This document shows positions 5,398 through 7,529 of a stretch of 7,529 nt of DNA, piece after piece. Under the pieces are notes generated by a model. The model was not told the DNA's origin, searched no databases, and worked only from the letters and a program-made list of their open reading frames with translations. Positions within the stretch are counted from its first letter, which is position 1; each line of letters starts with the position of its first letter. This DNA comes from CAYFVR01 sp046541515 (GTDB lineage Bacteria; Desulfobacterota; Desulfobacteria; Desulfobacterales; Desulfococcaceae), in the NCBI GenBank assembly GCA_046541515.1, contig JBKHDD010000218.1:1-7529 (forward strand), written 5' to 3'. Made by a program: the position numbers and the translations under genes.

Positions 5398-7529
5398 CCC
5401 GCCACGATGTTGACGAGTTTGCCCTTCACCACGATCACCTTCCGGACCGTCTTGCCGGCCATGAACTTCTGCGCCTGCTCGTCGGCCAAGGCTTTCTCCT
5501 TCAACGTCTCCTCGTCCGCGTCGGCGGGCACGGTGAAACGGCCCCGGAGCTTGCCGTTGACCTGAACCACGATCAGCAGCTCGTCCTTGGCCAGGGCGTC
5601 CTCCCGCCAGACCGGCCAGGCGGCGTCCAGCAGGCTCTCCGAATTTCCGAAGGCGTGCCAGAGTTCCTCGGTCAGGTGCGGCACCATGGGCGAAAGCAGC
5701 ATCACCGCCGATTCCAGCCCGAGCCGCATGACGGCGGCGGCGGTCTCGCCGGCGTCCTTCCGCTCCACGCCGTAGAGGGCGTTCACCAGCTCCATCACCG
5801 CGCTGATGGCGGTGTTGAAGTGGAACCGTTCCTCGATGTCGCCGGTCACCTTCTGGATGGTCTCGTGAATTTTGCGGAACAGGTCCCGCAGGTCGCCGTC
5901 CAGCGCGTCCACCGGACCGTCGTAGGGGGCCACGCCGCCGACCCGGTCCATCCAGTCGTAGGCCAGCCGCCAAACCCGGTTCAAAAACCGCGCCGCGCCC
6001 TCCACGCCCTGGTCGCTCCACTCCAAATCCCGCTCCGGCGGCGCGGCGAACAGGCAGAACAGCCGGGTGACGTCGGCGCCGTATTCCCGAAGCAACGTGT
6101 TGGGGTCCACCACGTTGCGCTTGGACTTGGACATCTTTTCGACCCGGCCCACCGCGATGGGCTGTCTGCACCGGGCGCAGGACGGGGTGTCGCCCCACAC
6201 CACCTGATCCGGAAACAGAAAGCCGTGCTCCGGACATTTGGTGGTTTCTTTGCACACCATGCCCTGGGTCAGCAGGCGGGTGAACGGCTCCCGACAGTCG
6301 ATGAGGCCAAGATCGTTGAGCACCCGGGCAAAGTAACGGGAATAGAGCAGGTGGAGAATGGCGTGCTCCACGCCGCCGATGTACTGGTCCACCGGCATCC
6401 AGTAATTCGCCGCGGCCCGGTCGAACATGCCGTCCTCGTATCGGGGACTGCAATACCGGTCGAAATACCAGGAGGACTCCACGAAGGTGTCCATGGTGTC
6501 GGTCTCCCGCCGGGCCTCCGCGCCGCAGGACGGGCAGGTGGTCTGGATGAAACCCTCCAGAAAGGGCAGCGGGGAGCGGCCGCCTTCCAGCAGGTCGGCG
6601 TCCTCCGGCAGCACGATGGGCAGGTCCGTCTCCGCCGCGGGAACAATGCCGCAGGAGGGGCAGTGAATCATGGGAATGGGCGCGCCCCAGTAACGCTGCC
6701 GGGATATGCCCCAGTCCCGCAGCCGGTAGCTGACGGTGGCCCGGGCCTTCCCCTGCCGTTCCAGCTCGGCCACGATGGCCTTTTTCGCCGCCTCGTTTTC
6801 CATGCCGTTGAAGGAGCCGGAATTGACCATGGTTCCGGGATCGGCGTAGGCCGCTTCCATGTCTTCGGCGATCAGCGTTTCTCCGGGCGGCCGCACCACC
6901 GGCACGATCTCCAGATCGTATTTCCGGGCGAAGTCGAAGTCCCGCTGATCGTGCGCGGGAACCGACATCACCGCGCCGGTGCCGTATTCCATCAGGGCGA
7001 AATTGGCGGTGTAGATGGGCATTCGCCGTTTGCTGGCGGGATTTATGCAGTAGGCTCCGGTGAAGACGCCTTCCTTCTCGTACCCCTCCACCGCGCGGGC
7101 GGAGCGGTCCTGGAGCGACATCCGGTCCACGAACTCGGAAACCGGCGATTCCTGGTCGGTCCCGGCGGAAAGTTCCGGCACCAGCGGATGTTCCGGCGCC
7201 AATACCATGAAGGTGGCGCCGAAGACGGTGTCGGGCCGGGTGGTGAACACGGAAATTTCCGTCTCGGAATCGGCCACCGCAAACCGGATTTCCGCGCCCT
7301 CGCTGCGGCCGATCCAGTTTTTCTGCATGGTGGTGACCTTTTCCGGCCAACCGGGCAATTGGTCGCAGTGGACCAGCAGGTCCTCGGCGTAGTCGGTGAT
7401 CCGAAAAAACCACTGGGCCAGCTTCTTCTGCCGCACCACCTCGCCGCAGCGCCAGCAGGCCCCCTGCTCCACCTGCTCGTTGGCCAGCACCGTCTGGCAG
7501 GTCTCGCACCAGTTGACGAAGGATTCCTT
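5394..7529 (-). CDS. leuS: Leucyl-tRNA synthetase (5' end cut by window edge)
   Basis: Charges tRNA-Leu with leucine in the cytoplasm and hydrolyses misacylated products. The window holds 711 C-terminal residues of about 850; the HIGH motif lies beyond the right edge. Coding runs in from 7529 as KESFVNWCETCQTVLANEQ, matching E. coli LeuRS from about residue 150. In order: the Cys pairs CETC and CWRC, QKNWIGRSEG, the CP1 editing domain with TTRPDT (7228-7245, holding the threonine discriminator) and HDQRD (6939-6953, holding the editing Asp), then RLRDWGISRQRYWGAPIPM, a CPSC...CPSC zinc-type insert (6522-6662), WMPVDQYIGGVEHAILHLLY, a Cys-containing insert before the KMSKSK loop (6120-6137), the anticodon-binding helices, and the C-terminal tRNA-binding domain from VVQVNGKLRG to the end. 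Both the synthetic KMSKS and the editing residues are intact. Stop TGA 5394-5396 overlaps the lptE start. A second reading frame stays open through the whole gene but is a GC-rich shadow. Confidence 0.98.
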   Translation of the reverse strand, partial: KESFVNWCETCQTVLANEQVEQGACWRCGEVVRQKKLAQWFFRITDYAEDLLVHCDQLPGWPEKVTTMQKNWIGRSEGAEIRFAVADSETEISVFTTRPDTVFGATFMVLAPEHPLVPELSAGTDQESPVSEFVDRMSLQDRSARAVEGYEKEGVFTGAYCINPASKRRMPIYTANFALMEYGTGAVMSVPAHDQRDFDFARKYDLEIVPVVRPPGETLIAEDMEAAYADPGTMVNSGSFNGMENEAAKKAIVAELERQGKARATVSYRLRDWGISRQRYWGAPIPMIHCPSCGIVPAAETDLPIVLPEDADLLEGGRSPLPFLEGFIQTTCPSCGAEARRETDTMDTFVESSWYFDRYCSPRYEDGMFDRAAANYWMPVDQYIGGVEHAILHLLYSRYFARVLNDLGLIDCREPFTRLLTQGMVCKETTKCPEHGFLFPDQVVWGDTPSCARCRQPIAVGRVEKMSKSKRNVVDPNTLLREYGADVTRLFCLFAAPPERDLEWSDQGVEGAARFLNRVWRLAYDWMDRVGGVAPYDGPVDALDGDLRDLFRKIHETIQKVTGDIEERFHFNTAISAVMELVNALYGVERKDAGETAAAVMRLGLESAVMLLSPMVPHLTEELWHAFGNSESLLDAAWPVWREDALAKDELLIVVQVNGKLRGRFTVPADADEETLKEKALADEQAQKFMAGKTVRKVIVVKGKLVNIVAG

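Noticed and set aside
4825..7509. An 894-codon - strand open frame joining the leuS region to lptE.
   Set aside because: Only its last 190 codons (from ATG 5397) code for LptE. The upstream part is an Arg/Gly/Pro-rich shadow of leuS, whose own frame carries all the LeuRS motifs. It is not a fusion gene.

Overview
This is an ordinary chromosomal window from a GC-rich, didermic (outer-membrane) bacterium. LptE and a WbpE-like sugar aminotransferase point to a lipopolysaccharide-making Gram-negative. The gene set and layout would suit Desulfobacterota (former Deltaproteobacteria), but that is inference from style and not shown by any marker gene. No mobile element, CRISPR array, tRNA or rRNA gene is visible.

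Layout. The left half is a tight leftward (- strand) gene cluster in transcription order murJ (lipid II flippase), ftsB-like septum initiator, ugd (UDP-glucose 6-dehydrogenase, strikingly animal-like) and a DegT/WbpE-family sugar aminotransferase that runs off the left edge. Junctions are 7 bp, a 20-44 bp overlap (depending on the ugd start) and 11 bp, so co-transcription is likely. Divergent from murJ, across an AT-richer intergenic leader of about 125 bp, is the only + strand gene, rpsT (ribosomal protein S20), with a UUG start. Convergent with rpsT is a second leftward unit, leuS (leucyl-tRNA synthetase, 5' end cut by the right edge) followed by lptE (outer-membrane lipoprotein of the LPS translocon), joined by an ATGA overlap.

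How the genes work together. MurJ supplies lipid II for peptidoglycan, the FtsB-like protein belongs to the division machinery that activates septal peptidoglycan synthesis, Ugd and the aminotransferase make nucleotide sugars for surface glycans, and LptE helps place LPS in the outer membrane. The theme is envelope construction, beside two translation genes (rpsT, leuS). I found no convincing undescribed system. The points most worth a second look are the animal-type UGDH inside a murJ-ftsB operon, the unsettled substrate of the neighbouring aminotransferase, the rpsT leader with its UUG start, and the cysteine-rich modules of LeuRS.
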